Positions 1 through 8,501 of a stretch of DNA of 64,000 nucleotides are shown piece by piece (within the stretch, counting starts at the first letter, position 1; every line of letters starts with the position of its first letter). Location: the NCBI GenBank assembly GCA_015099395.1, contig AP024096.1, positions 3,410,001-3,474,000 of the forward strand. The letters run 5' to 3'. A model generated the notes under the pieces. It saw nothing but the letters and a program-made list of their open reading frames with translations, had not been told where the DNA came from and ran no database searches. This stretch comes from Ktedonobacteria bacterium brp13. GTDB taxonomy: Bacteria > Chloroflexota > Ktedonobacteria > Ktedonobacterales > Ktedonobacteraceae. Both the position numbers and the translations under genes were made by a program.

Positions 1-1
1 C

Positions 2-1012
2 GAGCATGCCTATGCTGCGGCGGCGTCCCTGCTGCACTGCGAGCGCGACGAGATCGCTTTTATCGAGAACGCGACCCGCGCCTGGGATATGGCCTTCTAC
101 TCTATTCCCTTTAAAGCTGGCGACCGTATACTTACCTCGATGGCCGAGTATGCCAGCAACTATATCGCCTATCTCCAGATTGCGCGCAAGACTGGTGTGA
201 GCGTCGAAGCCGTCCCTGACGATGCATACGGACAGCTCGATGTTGCGGCACTACGCAATATGCTCGACGAGCACGTCAGGCTGATCGCCGTCACCCATAT
301 GCCCAGCACTGGCGGATTGGTCAATCCCATTGAGGCCATCGGCAAGGTGGCGAAAGAGGCAGGCATCCTTTATTTAATTGATGCCTGCCAGACGATAGGA
401 CAGATGCCGATCGATGTGCAGAAGATTGGCTGTGATCTGCTCTCAGCAACCGGTCGCAAATATTTACGTGCCCCACGCGGCACAGGCTTTCTGTATGTGC
501 GACGTGAGGTACTGGAGCAATTGGAACCACCCTTCCTGGATCTGCATGCAGCGACCTGGACGGCACGTGATAGCTACGAGATGCTCGCTGACGCACGCCG
601 TTTCGAGACCTGGGAAACCAATTATGCCGGCCGCATAGGTCTCGCCACTGCCATCGACTACGCTATGGAGTGGGGACTCGACACGATCTGGCGACGCGTC
701 AAAGAACTGGCCTATCGTCTACGCGCACAACTCACCCCCATCCCTGGCGTCATCGTCCATGATCGCGGCATCACCCAGGGCGGCATCGTCACCTTTACGA
801 TCGAAGGGATCAACCCCACAGAGATCAAGCGGCAGTTGGCGGAACAACACATCAACGTCTCCGTCGCCATCCGTAGTTCAACACGGCTCGACATGGAGAA
901 ACGCAACCTGACAGAGATGGTACGCGCATCGGTTCACTACTACAATACCAACGAAGAGATTGCTCGTTTCGTAGAGGCCATCGAGAAGATTGCAGACAAA
1001 GCAGTTTTCTAA
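2..1012 (+). CDS. Aminotransferase class V-fold PLP enzyme, 5' end outside window
   Basis: Fold-type I PLP-dependent enzyme of the class V aminotransferase / cysteine desulfurase superfamily. The reading frame is open from the first bases of the window, so the true start lies upstream and about 336 residues are visible. The likely PLP lysine is the Lys of GRKYLRAPRGTG (codon 458-460), preceded by the cofactor Asp in the LIDACQTIG segment; the H-M-P-S-T-G-G substrate loop is also present. The family includes desulfurases, isopenicillin N epimerases and ergothioneine-type lyases; no catalytic cysteine loop typical of IscS/SufS is visible, so a non-desulfurase role is more likely. The exact reaction cannot be told. 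Family assignment is firm, substrate unknown. Confidence 0.85.
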   Translation, partial: EHAYAAAASLLHCERDEIAFIENATRAWDMAFYSIPFKAGDRILTSMAEYASNYIAYLQIARKTGVSVEAVPDDAYGQLDVAALRNMLDEHVRLIAVTHMPSTGGLVNPIEAIGKVAKEAGILYLIDACQTIGQMPIDVQKIGCDLLSATGRKYLRAPRGTGFLYVRREVLEQLEPPFLDLHAATWTARDSYEMLADARRFETWETNYAGRIGLATAIDYAMEWGLDTIWRRVKELAYRLRAQLTPIPGVIVHDRGITQGGIVTFTIEGINPTEIKRQLAEQHINVSVAIRSSTRLDMEKRNLTEMVRASVHYYNTNEEIARFVEAIEKIADKAVF

Positions 1013-1019
1013 TACATAC

Positions 1020-1646
1020 GGTAGAACTCCAGGTAGAGCCACATTCACCGGTGAAATTGGGAAACCTAAATTTGGTCCAAATTAGCAACATAAAAACTCG
1101 GAGCACATTGATAAACAACTTAGACCAAGCAAGCAGTAAATCTCTGTGCATACGAAGCTCCAGTTCTTCTGCCTTTTTGCTGCGCTATGATTTGAGGCCC
1201 CAAGCGCATTGACAAAAATGTGTCGCCTAATTTGGACAAAATTTGGGGGAAAAGAAAAACGACAAACGCTCGCCAAAACAGGTAATGCCGCTAAAGACTC
1301 GCCTCCCTCTTTGAGGGGGGAAAGTCGCTTTAGCGACAGGGGGGAGTAGAATGCTAGCAATTCCCTGTAATCCTCGATTACCAACTATGAAGATAAGAGT
1401 GATAGATAGTGTAGATCAAGGTTAATAGCGTAATTCGAGAATCTACTCCCCCCTGTCGCTGCGGCGACATCCTCCCTCAAAGAGGGAGGCAGGGATATTA
1501 TCGTCTTTTTACTGTTATTCCTCCTTCTCCACTCGGAGAGGGAGGTAAGTGCATAACCATTATCTTCTCTATATTTCTACTTTTTTTAAATAAGAGATGC
1601 ATTTGTAAAAAGCGATGAGGACTTCACCACTGACTGTGGCTCTACC
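1020..1646. mobile_element. MITE-like element, copy A
   Basis: Non-coding segment with imperfect terminal inverted repeats: GGTAGAGCCACA near the left end (from 1032) and the same 12 bases in reverse complement at 1635-1646, with partial matching continuing inward. The direct repeat ATACATAC lies just outside both ends (1012-1019 and 1647-1654), which looks like a target-site duplication. Inside are two long inverted arms (about 1300-1350 and 1439-1490), each with its own hairpin (GTCGCTTTAGCGAC in the left arm). A shorter relative lies at 25682-26047. No protein is encoded. Mobility is inferred from structure and the second copy only. Confidence 0.6.
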
Positions 1647-1649
1647 ATA

Positions 1650-1682
1650 CATACGTCATCCCAAAGTGTGGGATGACGTATG
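1650..1682. terminator. Perfect 14-bp hairpin between convergent genes
   Basis: CATACGTCATCCCA pairs perfectly with TGGGATGACGTATG around a 5-base loop. It lies directly after element copy A and between two convergent genes, so it may stop transcription from either side, but there is no clear T-run. Confidence 0.4.
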
Positions 1683-1725
1683 AGACGTTTAATAGAATGG
1701 CTATATTTGTCGTCAACCACGTCGG

Positions 1726-2493
1726 CTAGGGCATAGGTACGCCACTGAGCGCTTCACATTGCGCAAGGAGCTGGTCCTGTACATGTATGTCATTGACCGC
1801 CGGATGGGTCTCGCGCAACTTCTTGTGGTAGAAGTATTTACCGGACACACGGGCGGCAGGCTCGTTGTTCGTTGCCAACCAGACCTGGGTGATCGGCGCT
1901 TGTGCCATATCACCGGGCGCACCCGCTCCACCCATTTTAGTGGGCACCCAGCCTGGTTCAACGGCATTCGCGAATACACCGGGCCAGCGTCGAGCAATAG
2001 CTGCCGACAATACAGTATCAAAGAGCTTGGAATCTGAATATGCCTGCGCGCCATTCCAGGGACGATGCTCCCATTGCAGGTCCTGGAAGCCAGGATCGCC
2101 ACCGCGATGCATACCAGAACTCAGGTAGATCAAGCGCTCGGGCCGTGTTATCAGGGCCGTAAGAATATAGGGGGCAAGGACGTTGATAGCAAAGATGTGT
2201 TCCAGACCATCCTCCGTGACAATCCGGGGTTCGCGATAGCCGACGCCAGCATTATGTATCACCGCATCGAAGGTACCCAGCGCATTCACCTGTTCGGCGA
2301 GGCGCTTCGTCGCCGCTATACTTGCCAGGTCCCCAACGACGATGGCCTCCATTGCGGGGAGAGTTGCTCTCGCATCAGCAGCTCGCCTGTCGTTACGTGC
2401 ATGCAGCACTACTTTATGGCCCTGCTCAACCAATAGCTGAGCCGCCATGAGGCCAAGACCATCAGTCGAGCCAGTTATGAATATTTTAGACAC
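1726..2493 (-). CDS. Short-chain dehydrogenase/reductase (SDR) family oxidoreductase
   Basis: 255-residue NAD(P)-dependent oxidoreductase of the classical SDR family. Visible motifs in order: the glycine-rich cofactor loop TGSTDGLG (residues 7-14), the HNAG motif, the active-site Ser in YLSSGMH, and the YxxxK pair in YSDSKLFD. The GTG start at 2493 is chosen because AAAGGAGGT sits 4-5 bases upstream; a longer reading to 2535 adds 14 residues with no ribosome site. It lies 28 bp downstream of a small hypothetical gene on the same strand and may be co-transcribed with it. The substrate is not evident; the overall look is of the retinol dehydrogenase / WW-domain-oxidoreductase-like SDR group. 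Confidence 0.85.
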   Translation of the reverse strand: MSKIFITGSTDGLGLMAAQLLVEQGHKVVLHARNDRRAADARATLPAMEAIVVGDLASIAATKRLAEQVNALGTFDAVIHNAGVGYREPRIVTEDGLEHIFAINVLAPYILTALITRPERLIYLSSGMHRGGDPGFQDLQWEHRPWNGAQAYSDSKLFDTVLSAAIARRWPGVFANAVEPGWVPTKMGGAGAPGDMAQAPITQVWLATNNEPAARVSGKYFYHKKLRETHPAVNDIHVQDQLLAQCEALSGVPMP

Positions 2494-2521
2494 TAGACCT
2501 CCTTTGACTTTGGGATGACTG

Positions 2522-2893
2522 TTACTCAGTATCAAAGAAAGGATGGGGCCGCATATCCCACCAGATCTTTTTACCGTTATCGATACAACCGGTCGCGATC
2601 AGGTCCTGCACAAAGCGATCAAAATGCGCATAATCTTGAAATACATCAGGGGTACCACTACGCGGAAAGCTCTTCCTCAATACCAAGCGTAAATTGATGC
2701 GCCATTGTCCATCCTCCTGTTTATATAGAGTGGCCCTGCACAGGTAATCAGTCGAGATATTAATTGGGATACGGTTGACGCGGGATGCTAGTTTTGGCAA
2801 AGAATGTTCTACCTTGTAGAGAGGTGACATATAAAGAGCCTGATAGCGTTCAGGTAAGCATGATTTGAGCATGCTATAATAGTTGGAAGGCAC
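2522..2893 (-). CDS. Hypothetical protein, about 123 aa
   Basis: I do not recognise a family. The frame encodes a soluble, mixed-charge protein with several aromatic residues and a C-terminal run rich in Trp, His and Pro. The start is uncertain: GTG at 2893 and ATG at 2872 are possible and neither has a good ribosome site. The 5' end is only 25 bp from the divergent DJ-1/PfpI gene, whose probable TATAAT (2875-2880) falls inside this frame. The SDR gene follows 28 bp downstream on the same strand. Amino-acid composition looks protein-like, but without homology support this remains tentative. Confidence 0.45.
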   Translation of the reverse strand: MPSNYYSMLKSCLPERYQALYMSPLYKVEHSLPKLASRVNRIPINISTDYLCRATLYKQEDGQWRINLRLVLRKSFPRSGTPDVFQDYAHFDRFVQDLIATGCIDNGKKIWWDMRPHPFFDTE

Positions 2894-2918
2894 CTCACAA
2901 GACCAAAGGAGAAATATA

Positions 2919-3449
2919 ATGCGCTTACAGGGAAAAACAATTGGTTACTTTGTCGCCCAGGAAGTCGAAGACCTGGAATTCTGGGTGCCGGTCATGCGCT
3001 TACGGGAAGAAGGGGCTAAAATCATTGTGATTGGCCTGGATCGTCAGCCAGTACGTGGGAAGCACGGTCTGGAGATGACGCCCGACGTCAGCATTGAAGA
3101 GGCACCAACAGCGTCTGAATTAGATGGACTGGTCATACCAGGCGGTTGGGCTCCTGATAAACTACGCCGCAACCACGGTGTCCTGCAACTCGTACGCGAT
3201 ATGCAGAAGGCGAAGAAAACTATCGGCGTCATCTGCCACGGCGGCTGGGTACCGGCCTCCGCTGGGATTCTGCGTGGGAAACATGTCACAGGATCGAAAG
3301 GCATCAAGGATGACCTTGAGAACGCTGGCGCTATCTGGGTCGATACAGCGGCATTCCGCGAGGAGAACCTTGTCTGGGGTAGGGTTGTCGAGGATATACC
3401 CGCTTTCTGCCGCGAACTGGTGAATGCGCTGGCCGCTACCGACGCTTAA
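2919..3449 (+). CDS. DJ-1/PfpI family protein (protease/deglycase-like)
   Basis: 176-residue cytoplasmic protein of the DJ-1/PfpI superfamily. The nucleophile elbow is seen at Cys106 in ICHGGW, following the conserved VIPGGW loop (residues 72-77) and an early acidic patch (VEDLE, 16-20) that supplies the Glu partner. Length fits the PfpI / protein deglycase subgroup, which removes glycation adducts or acts as a stress-linked hydrolase; the substrate here is unknown. The start at 2919 follows AAAGGAG by 7 bases; a longer reading upstream lacks a ribosome site. A TATAAT box lies 39 bp upstream. It is transcribed alone, divergent from the neighbouring hypothetical gene. Confidence 0.88.
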   Translation: MRLQGKTIGYFVAQEVEDLEFWVPVMRLREEGAKIIVIGLDRQPVRGKHGLEMTPDVSIEEAPTASELDGLVIPGGWAPDKLRRNHGVLQLVRDMQKAKKTIGVICHGGWVPASAGILRGKHVTGSKGIKDDLENAGAIWVDTAAFREENLVWGRVVEDIPAFCRELVNALAATDA

Positions 3450-3492
3450 AAAAGCTACCTCTTACCATACTCGGTAACATCGTGTAATCCGG

Positions 3493-3739
3493 GCAGGTGT
3501 TGCATATGCTATCTATCACAGCATGAAGCATGCGATACATGATCAACGCCTGCTATCTATTTATCTATAGATTCGCAAAAATCACACCACACAAAGCTGT
3601 GTCGTTATACATATCATACGTTATACTTGTAATACGATTCTTCCATGCGCAGAATCGAATACACAGAGCAAGCTATAACAATTCATCTTTTTCATCATCT
3701 ATGTAAAGACTTCTCTTCCTCCTACGCTGAGCCGTAGGA
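3493..3739 (+). promoter_or_regulatory. Structured 5' leader upstream of metH
   Basis: The 319-bp gap before metH has no gene but several stem-loops: a 10-bp closing stem 3493-3502 / 3544-3553 (one wobble) around a region with inner complementarity, a perfect 7-bp hairpin 3635-3641 / 3651-3657, and a 7-bp hairpin 3720-3726 / 3733-3739 just upstream of the ribosome site. I see none of the conserved boxes of the cobalamin or SAM-I riboswitches. A regulatory RNA is possible but unproven. Confidence 0.35.
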
Positions 3740-3768
3740 AGCGAGCAGTCAGGGAACCGGAGGGAACT

Positions 3769-6700
3769 ATGAGCCGATTTCTTGATACCCTGGCCCAGCG
3801 GATACTTATCTTTGATGGCGCGATGGGCACAAATATACAACAGTACCAGTTAACCGCCGAAGATTACGGTGGTGCTAAGACCGAAGGATGTAACGAGTAC
3901 CTGGTACTGACAAAGCCATCGGTTATTGAAGAGATTCAGGGCGGCTTCTTAGAGGTTGGCTGCGACGTCATTGAGACGAATTCGTTTACCGCTAGCCGTT
4001 TGAAGCTCGATGAATATGGTCTGGGCCATCTTACCAAAGAGGTCAATCTGGCTGCCGCACAGCTTGCACGTCGCCTGGCTGATCAGTACAGTACCGCGAC
4101 ACAGCCACGCTTCGTGTCAGGTTCGGTTGGGCCAACCGGTATGCTCCCCTCCTCCGACGATCCTCTCCTTAGCAATATTACTTATCAGCAATTGGTTGAG
4201 ATCTTCCGTGAGCAGTCCTACTGGCTGCTCAAAGGCGGCATTGATGCGCTCCTGATCGAGACCAGTCAGGATATTCTGGAGGTGCGTGCCTGCATTACGG
4301 GGATGCGCAAAGCGATGGCAGAGGCCGGGCGCAGCGTGCCGATCCAGGCGCAGGTCTCGCTCGATACCAGCGGACGGATGCTGCTGGGTACTGATATCAG
4401 TGCGGTGATGACGACGCTGGTAGCCGAGCGGGTCGATATCATCGGACTCAACTGCTCGACAGGGCCCGAACATATGCGCGAACCGGTCCGCTTCCTGGCC
4501 GAGAACTGTCCGCTACCGATCTCGACGCTGCCGAATGCCGGCCTGCCACTCAATGTCAATGGACAGGCGGTCTATCCTATGGAGCCAGAGCCAATGGCGA
4601 AGGCGCTGTATGAGTTTGTCACTGAGTTTGGCGTCAATATCGTTGGAGGGTGTTGTGGCAATAGTCATGAGCATCTGCGCGCAATCGTCAATGCCTGTCG
4701 ACCGGCTACACGCGCCCCTCGCCCCGTCGCCGACCAGAATGTGAACCAGAAAGACTTCAAGCAGATCATCCCCCCGCTCCTCTCCAGTGGTATTCGCTCC
4801 GTCTCAATGCAACAGGAACCCGCACCCCTGATCGTTGGTGAACGCGTCAATGCTACCGGTAGCCGCAAAGCCAAACAGGCACTCTTAGCCGATGACTATG
4901 ATACGCTGCTGGCAATCGGACGCGAACAGGTCGAAGGTGGCGCACACGTCCTGGATGTGCAGGTCGCATTGACCGAGCGCACCGACGAGGCCGAACAGAT
5001 GGCGACCCTGATCAAGAAGCTCTCGATGGGACTGGAAGCGCCGCTGGTCGTCGATACGACAGAGGCAGATGTTTTGCAGGCTGCACTGGAGATCGCACCA
5101 GGTCGCGTCATCATCAACTCGATCAATATGGAGAATGGTCGCCAGCGTATAGAAAAGGTGCTGCCACTCGCCATAGAACACGGCGCAGCAGTGATCGCAC
5201 TGACCATCGATGAAGAGGGCATGGGTAAGACCACAGAGCGTAAAGTTGAGATTGCCCATAAGATCTACGATATCTGCGTCAACGAATACGATCTGCCACC
5301 GAGTGCACTGATCTTTGACGTGCTCACCTTCCCGATCACCACCGGACAAGAAGATCTCATGACCGCCGCCATCGAGACCCTGGAAGCGATCAAGCGCATT
5401 AAGGCCGAACTGCCTGGCGTTATGACGATCCTGGGTGTAAGTAACGGCTCGTTTGGTCTGAAGATGCATGCCCGCGCCGTCCTCAATAGCGTTTTCCTCT
5501 ACCATGCCGTCAAGGCTGGCCTGGATATGGCGATCGTCAACCCGACGCATATCAAGCCATACGCCGAGATCGATGCGGAGCAGCGTAAGCTCGCCGATGA
5601 TCTGATCTTCAATCGTCCTGATGCCTTGCCCGCCTATATCGCCTACTTCGAGTCCCACGGCCCGCAGAAGAATACCGAGAGCGAGAAGGCCGATCCAACC
5701 GAGGGTATGAATACCGCCGAGAAGATACACTGGCAGATCCTGCATCGCCGCAAAGAAGGCGTCGAGCCACTGATCGATCAGATAGTCGCAGAGCGCATGG
5801 AGAGCGAGCAGTTACCGCAGAACGACGCGGCTGTCAACGTATTGAACACAGTCCTGCTCCCGGCCATGAAAGACGTCGGAGACCGCTTTGGTGCCGGTGA
5901 GTTGATTCTGCCCTTCGTATTGCAGTCAGCCGAGGTCATGAAACGCTCGGTCGCACATCTGGAGAACTATCTGGAGAAGCAAGAGGGCTACACCAAGGGC
6001 AAGATCGTCCTGGCAACCGTCTTCGGTGATGTACACGATATCGGCAAGAACCTCGTCAATACCATCCTGAGCAATAACGGCTATACCGTCTACGATCTGG
6101 GCAAGCAGGTCCCGCTAAACACGATCCTGGAGAAAGCCATCGAGGTTAAAGCAGATGCAATTGGTCTTTCAGCGCTGCTCGTCAGTACCTCGAAACAGAT
6201 GCCGCTCTGCGTAAAAGAGCTATATAAACGCGAGCTACCGTTCCCGGTGATTATCGGAGGGGCAGCCATCAATCGCTCATTTGGACGGCGCATCCTCTTT
6301 GTCGATGATCAGAAGGAGCATAGCGAGCCACTGCCCTATACACCCGGCGTCTACTATGCACGCGACGCCTTTGAGGGTCTCGACATTATAGATAAGCTGA
6401 CCAGCTCAGTGGATACGCATAATACCCTGGTACAACGCATCCAGCAAGAAGCCCTGAGTGAGCGCACAAAGAAGAAAAAAGTAGCGGCACAGCCCGCGCC
6501 AGTACAAGGCGAGGATCTAACACGTCCTTCCGACAGTATCAAGCCGCTGGAGACGCTACCAACCCCACCATTCTGGGGTCCGCGTGTCCTCGACAGGATC
6601 GGACTGGAAGATATCATGGAATGCGTCGATCTCAACACGCTCTATCGCCTGCACTGGGGCGGTAAAGCGCACGGAGCCGAGTTCGATCACCTGGTCAAGC

Positions 6701-7353
6701 AGGAGTTCGAGCCCCGCCTGGAACGCATGCTCCGTGAGGCCCGCCAGCAGCGCTATCTACAACCGAAAGTTGTCTATGGCTATTATCCATGTCAGTCCAG
6801 TGGCAACGATCTGCTCATCTACGACCCACAACGCTATCAGCAGAGCGGCGAACTGCAGCAGATTGGCCAATTTAGCTTCCCACGCCAGAGCGAACGCGAG
6901 CGACTCTGCATGGCGGACTACTTCGCCTCACGCGCGAGCGGTAAAGTCGACGTCGTCCCTTTGCAGGTTGTGACCATGGGACAGCCGGCCAGCGATGCCA
7001 TCGATAAGCTCCAGGAGCAGGGCAACTACTCTGAAGCCTACTTTGTACATGGCCTCGCCGTCGAGATGGCAGAAGCCCTCGCCGAGTATACCAATCGGCT
7101 CGTACGCCAGGAGCTCCAGCTAAGTGGAGAGCAGGCGCGGCGCTACAGTTGGGGCTACGCAGCCCTCCCAGATATTCAAGAGCACCGGGAGCTCTTTAAA
7201 ATACTACCAGTCGCACAGGCAATCGGAGTAAACCTGACTGAAGCCTGCCAGCTGGTACCAGAGCAATCGACCGCAGCAATCATTGCGCATCACCCACAAT
7301 CCGTCTACTTCGCTGTCCGCGAGGCCGGTGAAGCCGAGGCAGCCATCGTATAA
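3769..7353 (+). CDS. metH: Cobalamin-dependent methionine synthase
   Basis: 1194 residues, close to the usual full length. It transfers the methyl group of 5-methyltetrahydrofolate to homocysteine through enzyme-bound methylcobalamin in the cytoplasm. Domains in order: homocysteine-binding barrel (about 1-310) with zinc ligands Cys229, Cys295 and Cys296 (GGCCGN); pterin-binding barrel (about 350-620); helical cap and B12-binding domain (about 650-860) with the DxHxxG motif at 754-759, His756 being the cobalt ligand; and a C-terminal AdoMet reactivation domain containing RYSWGYAALPD. All modules are present, so the enzyme should be self-reactivating with a flavodoxin-type donor. The start follows GGAGGG by 5 bases. 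Regulation may involve the structured leader. Confidence 0.97.
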   Translation: MSRFLDTLAQRILIFDGAMGTNIQQYQLTAEDYGGAKTEGCNEYLVLTKPSVIEEIQGGFLEVGCDVIETNSFTASRLKLDEYGLGHLTKEVNLAAAQLARRLADQYSTATQPRFVSGSVGPTGMLPSSDDPLLSNITYQQLVEIFREQSYWLLKGGIDALLIETSQDILEVRACITGMRKAMAEAGRSVPIQAQVSLDTSGRMLLGTDISAVMTTLVAERVDIIGLNCSTGPEHMREPVRFLAENCPLPISTLPNAGLPLNVNGQAVYPMEPEPMAKALYEFVTEFGVNIVGGCCGNSHEHLRAIVNACRPATRAPRPVADQNVNQKDFKQIIPPLLSSGIRSVSMQQEPAPLIVGERVNATGSRKAKQALLADDYDTLLAIGREQVEGGAHVLDVQVALTERTDEAEQMATLIKKLSMGLEAPLVVDTTEADVLQAALEIAPGRVIINSINMENGRQRIEKVLPLAIEHGAAVIALTIDEEGMGKTTERKVEIAHKIYDICVNEYDLPPSALIFDVLTFPITTGQEDLMTAAIETLEAIKRIKAELPGVMTILGVSNGSFGLKMHARAVLNSVFLYHAVKAGLDMAIVNPTHIKPYAEIDAEQRKLADDLIFNRPDALPAYIAYFESHGPQKNTESEKADPTEGMNTAEKIHWQILHRRKEGVEPLIDQIVAERMESEQLPQNDAAVNVLNTVLLPAMKDVGDRFGAGELILPFVLQSAEVMKRSVAHLENYLEKQEGYTKGKIVLATVFGDVHDIGKNLVNTILSNNGYTVYDLGKQVPLNTILEKAIEVKADAIGLSALLVSTSKQMPLCVKELYKRELPFPVIIGGAAINRSFGRRILFVDDQKEHSEPLPYTPGVYYARDAFEGLDIIDKLTSSVDTHNTLVQRIQQEALSERTKKKKVAAQPAPVQGEDLTRPSDSIKPLETLPTPPFWGPRVLDRIGLEDIMECVDLNTLYRLHWGGKAHGAEFDHLVKQEFEPRLERMLREARQQRYLQPKVVYGYYPCQSSGNDLLIYDPQRYQQSGELQQIGQFSFPRQSERERLCMADYFASRASGKVDVVPLQVVTMGQPASDAIDKLQEQGNYSEAYFVHGLAVEMAEALAEYTNRLVRQELQLSGEQARRYSWGYAALPDIQEHRELFKILPVAQAIGVNLTEACQLVPEQSTAAIIAHHPQSVYFAVREAGEAEAAIV

Positions 7354-7384
7354 GCACAGTTCGATCTTCATACACGAGCAGCAC

Positions 7385-7434
7385 AGAGCAGAGGGATGGT
7401 AGAAAGCCAGCATGCAGATACCATCCTCTGCTCT
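7385..7434. terminator. Hairpin terminator candidate, metH / convergent gene
   Basis: AGAGCAGAGGGATGGTA (7385-7401) pairs with 7419-7434 apart from a single bulge. It lies between convergent genes. There is no long T-run, so strength is uncertain. Confidence 0.5.
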
Positions 7435-7447
7435 ATTCAACACAGGT

Positions 7448-7486
7448 ACAATGCCGTTCGATTGTGGGCAAGATGGGATCACCACG
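7448..7486. repeat. Partial copy of a dispersed ~40-bp repeat
   Basis: The segment beginning ACAATGCCG and continuing through CGATTGTGGGCAA to TCACC closely matches 12871-12906, differing at only a few positions. The copy at 12826-12906 is part of an imperfect inverted repeat; this one holds only the right half. Confidence 0.5.
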
Positions 7487-7522
7487 ATAGTATCAGGAAG
7501 CTATTGAGCCTGCTCTGATCTG

Positions 7523-8065
7523 TCAGCGTTGCGTGTGAGCTTGTTGGAAGAAGATCAGTAGACCGCCAGCGATTCCACCAACCAGCAGCGTAATCCATCC
7601 TACGTACATCAGGCTGAGCAGCGAAAAGTAGAGAATTTCCGTGAGACGGAGCCATCCACCCTGATTGACCCACTGGAAGGGCGCTGAAAACTCCCGGATA
7701 AACGGCTGACCGACAATACCTATGGATAGTGAGGCAAGCGCCCACATAATAGGATGCGCAATGATGCCGCTCAATGCACCGAAGACCACGCCACGACGTA
7801 CTGTCGTACGCCCGGTTCTCTGGATACATAGCCACCAGAGCAACCAGCCAACTAACAGACCAGCTAGCGGTGCGGCTCCAAAATAGATGAGCAGTCCAGA
7901 AGAGGTGCCAGTGAGCCTGAATGCACCTGAACCGCCGCAGAGGAAGAGAAAGGCGAGAGAAAGCGCTGTAGCGATCTCTGAGGCCAGGATAGCACCAATG
8001 CCAATTTGCCACCACGACGTTTTGAGCGGTGGTGCAGACACCACTTCGCTGTGTTCAATTGCCAT
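7523..8065 (-). CDS. Hypothetical membrane protein (4 TM)
   Basis: 180-residue integral membrane protein that I cannot assign to a named family. After a short soluble N-terminus there are about four hydrophobic segments: one near residues 20-45, a second around 60-80, a third around 95-115, and a C-terminal one around 145-168. There is no signal peptide and there are no enzymatic motifs. The ATG at 8065 is preferred over an upstream reading to 8101 because GGAG lies 8 bases before it and the extra residues are not conserved-looking. It is convergent with metH and stands alone; nothing in the context suggests a role. Confidence 0.6.
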   Translation of the reverse strand: MAIEHSEVVSAPPLKTSWWQIGIGAILASEIATALSLAFLFLCGGSGAFRLTGTSSGLLIYFGAAPLAGLLVGWLLWWLCIQRTGRTTVRRGVVFGALSGIIAHPIMWALASLSIGIVGQPFIREFSAPFQWVNQGGWLRLTEILYFSLLSLMYVGWITLLVGGIAGGLLIFFQQAHTQR

Positions 8066-8412
8066 GGTCGAACTCCGTTTCTTTTCTAGTGCAAGATGCA
8101 CGCACGTTATTGTGCCTCCATATTTTCGGTGATTAGCACTGTGATTAGGTAGAACAACACTAAGATATTCCCCTGAAATAAGCTAATGATGAGCCTATTT
8201 CATGCGCGGTGGTGCGCCCTGGCGCATGGGGCATTGTTGGCGAATGACACAGAGAGTGAAATGGGGCCAAAACTAGATCGCTTTTGATACTTTTTGCAGG
8301 TTATATCTGGTCTGTTTTTGGCTAAAACAACCCTGATTCTATTGGTTGTGTCATTCGCCAACAATATCTTAACGCGGCTCTACCCTGTAATTACGCAATA
8401 CTGGTCAAATAG
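8066..8412. other. Intergenic region with a 19-bp inverted-repeat element
   Basis: No gene seen. Two perfect 19-bp arms (8233-8251 and 8347-8365, ATTGTTGGCGAATGACACA and its complement) bound a 133-bp segment that encodes nothing. A smaller hairpin lies at 8174-8202. The region ends at the ISAzo13 element. Confidence 0.55.
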
Positions 8413-8501
8413 TTAGGGAAGCTAAAAAATTAAATCACCCCAGAAACATCCTTGCCTAGAGATGATAGACTAGAAGCAAAAAAGATACGGGAGGATGGAA
8501 G

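Noticed and set aside
3450..3768. Cobalamin or SAM riboswitch before metH
   Set aside because: The conserved B12-box and the SAM-I core sequences are not present; only generic stems are seen.
4885..5745. Long antisense open frame within metH
   Set aside because: It lies entirely inside the unmistakable methionine synthase gene and has no motif or ribosome site.
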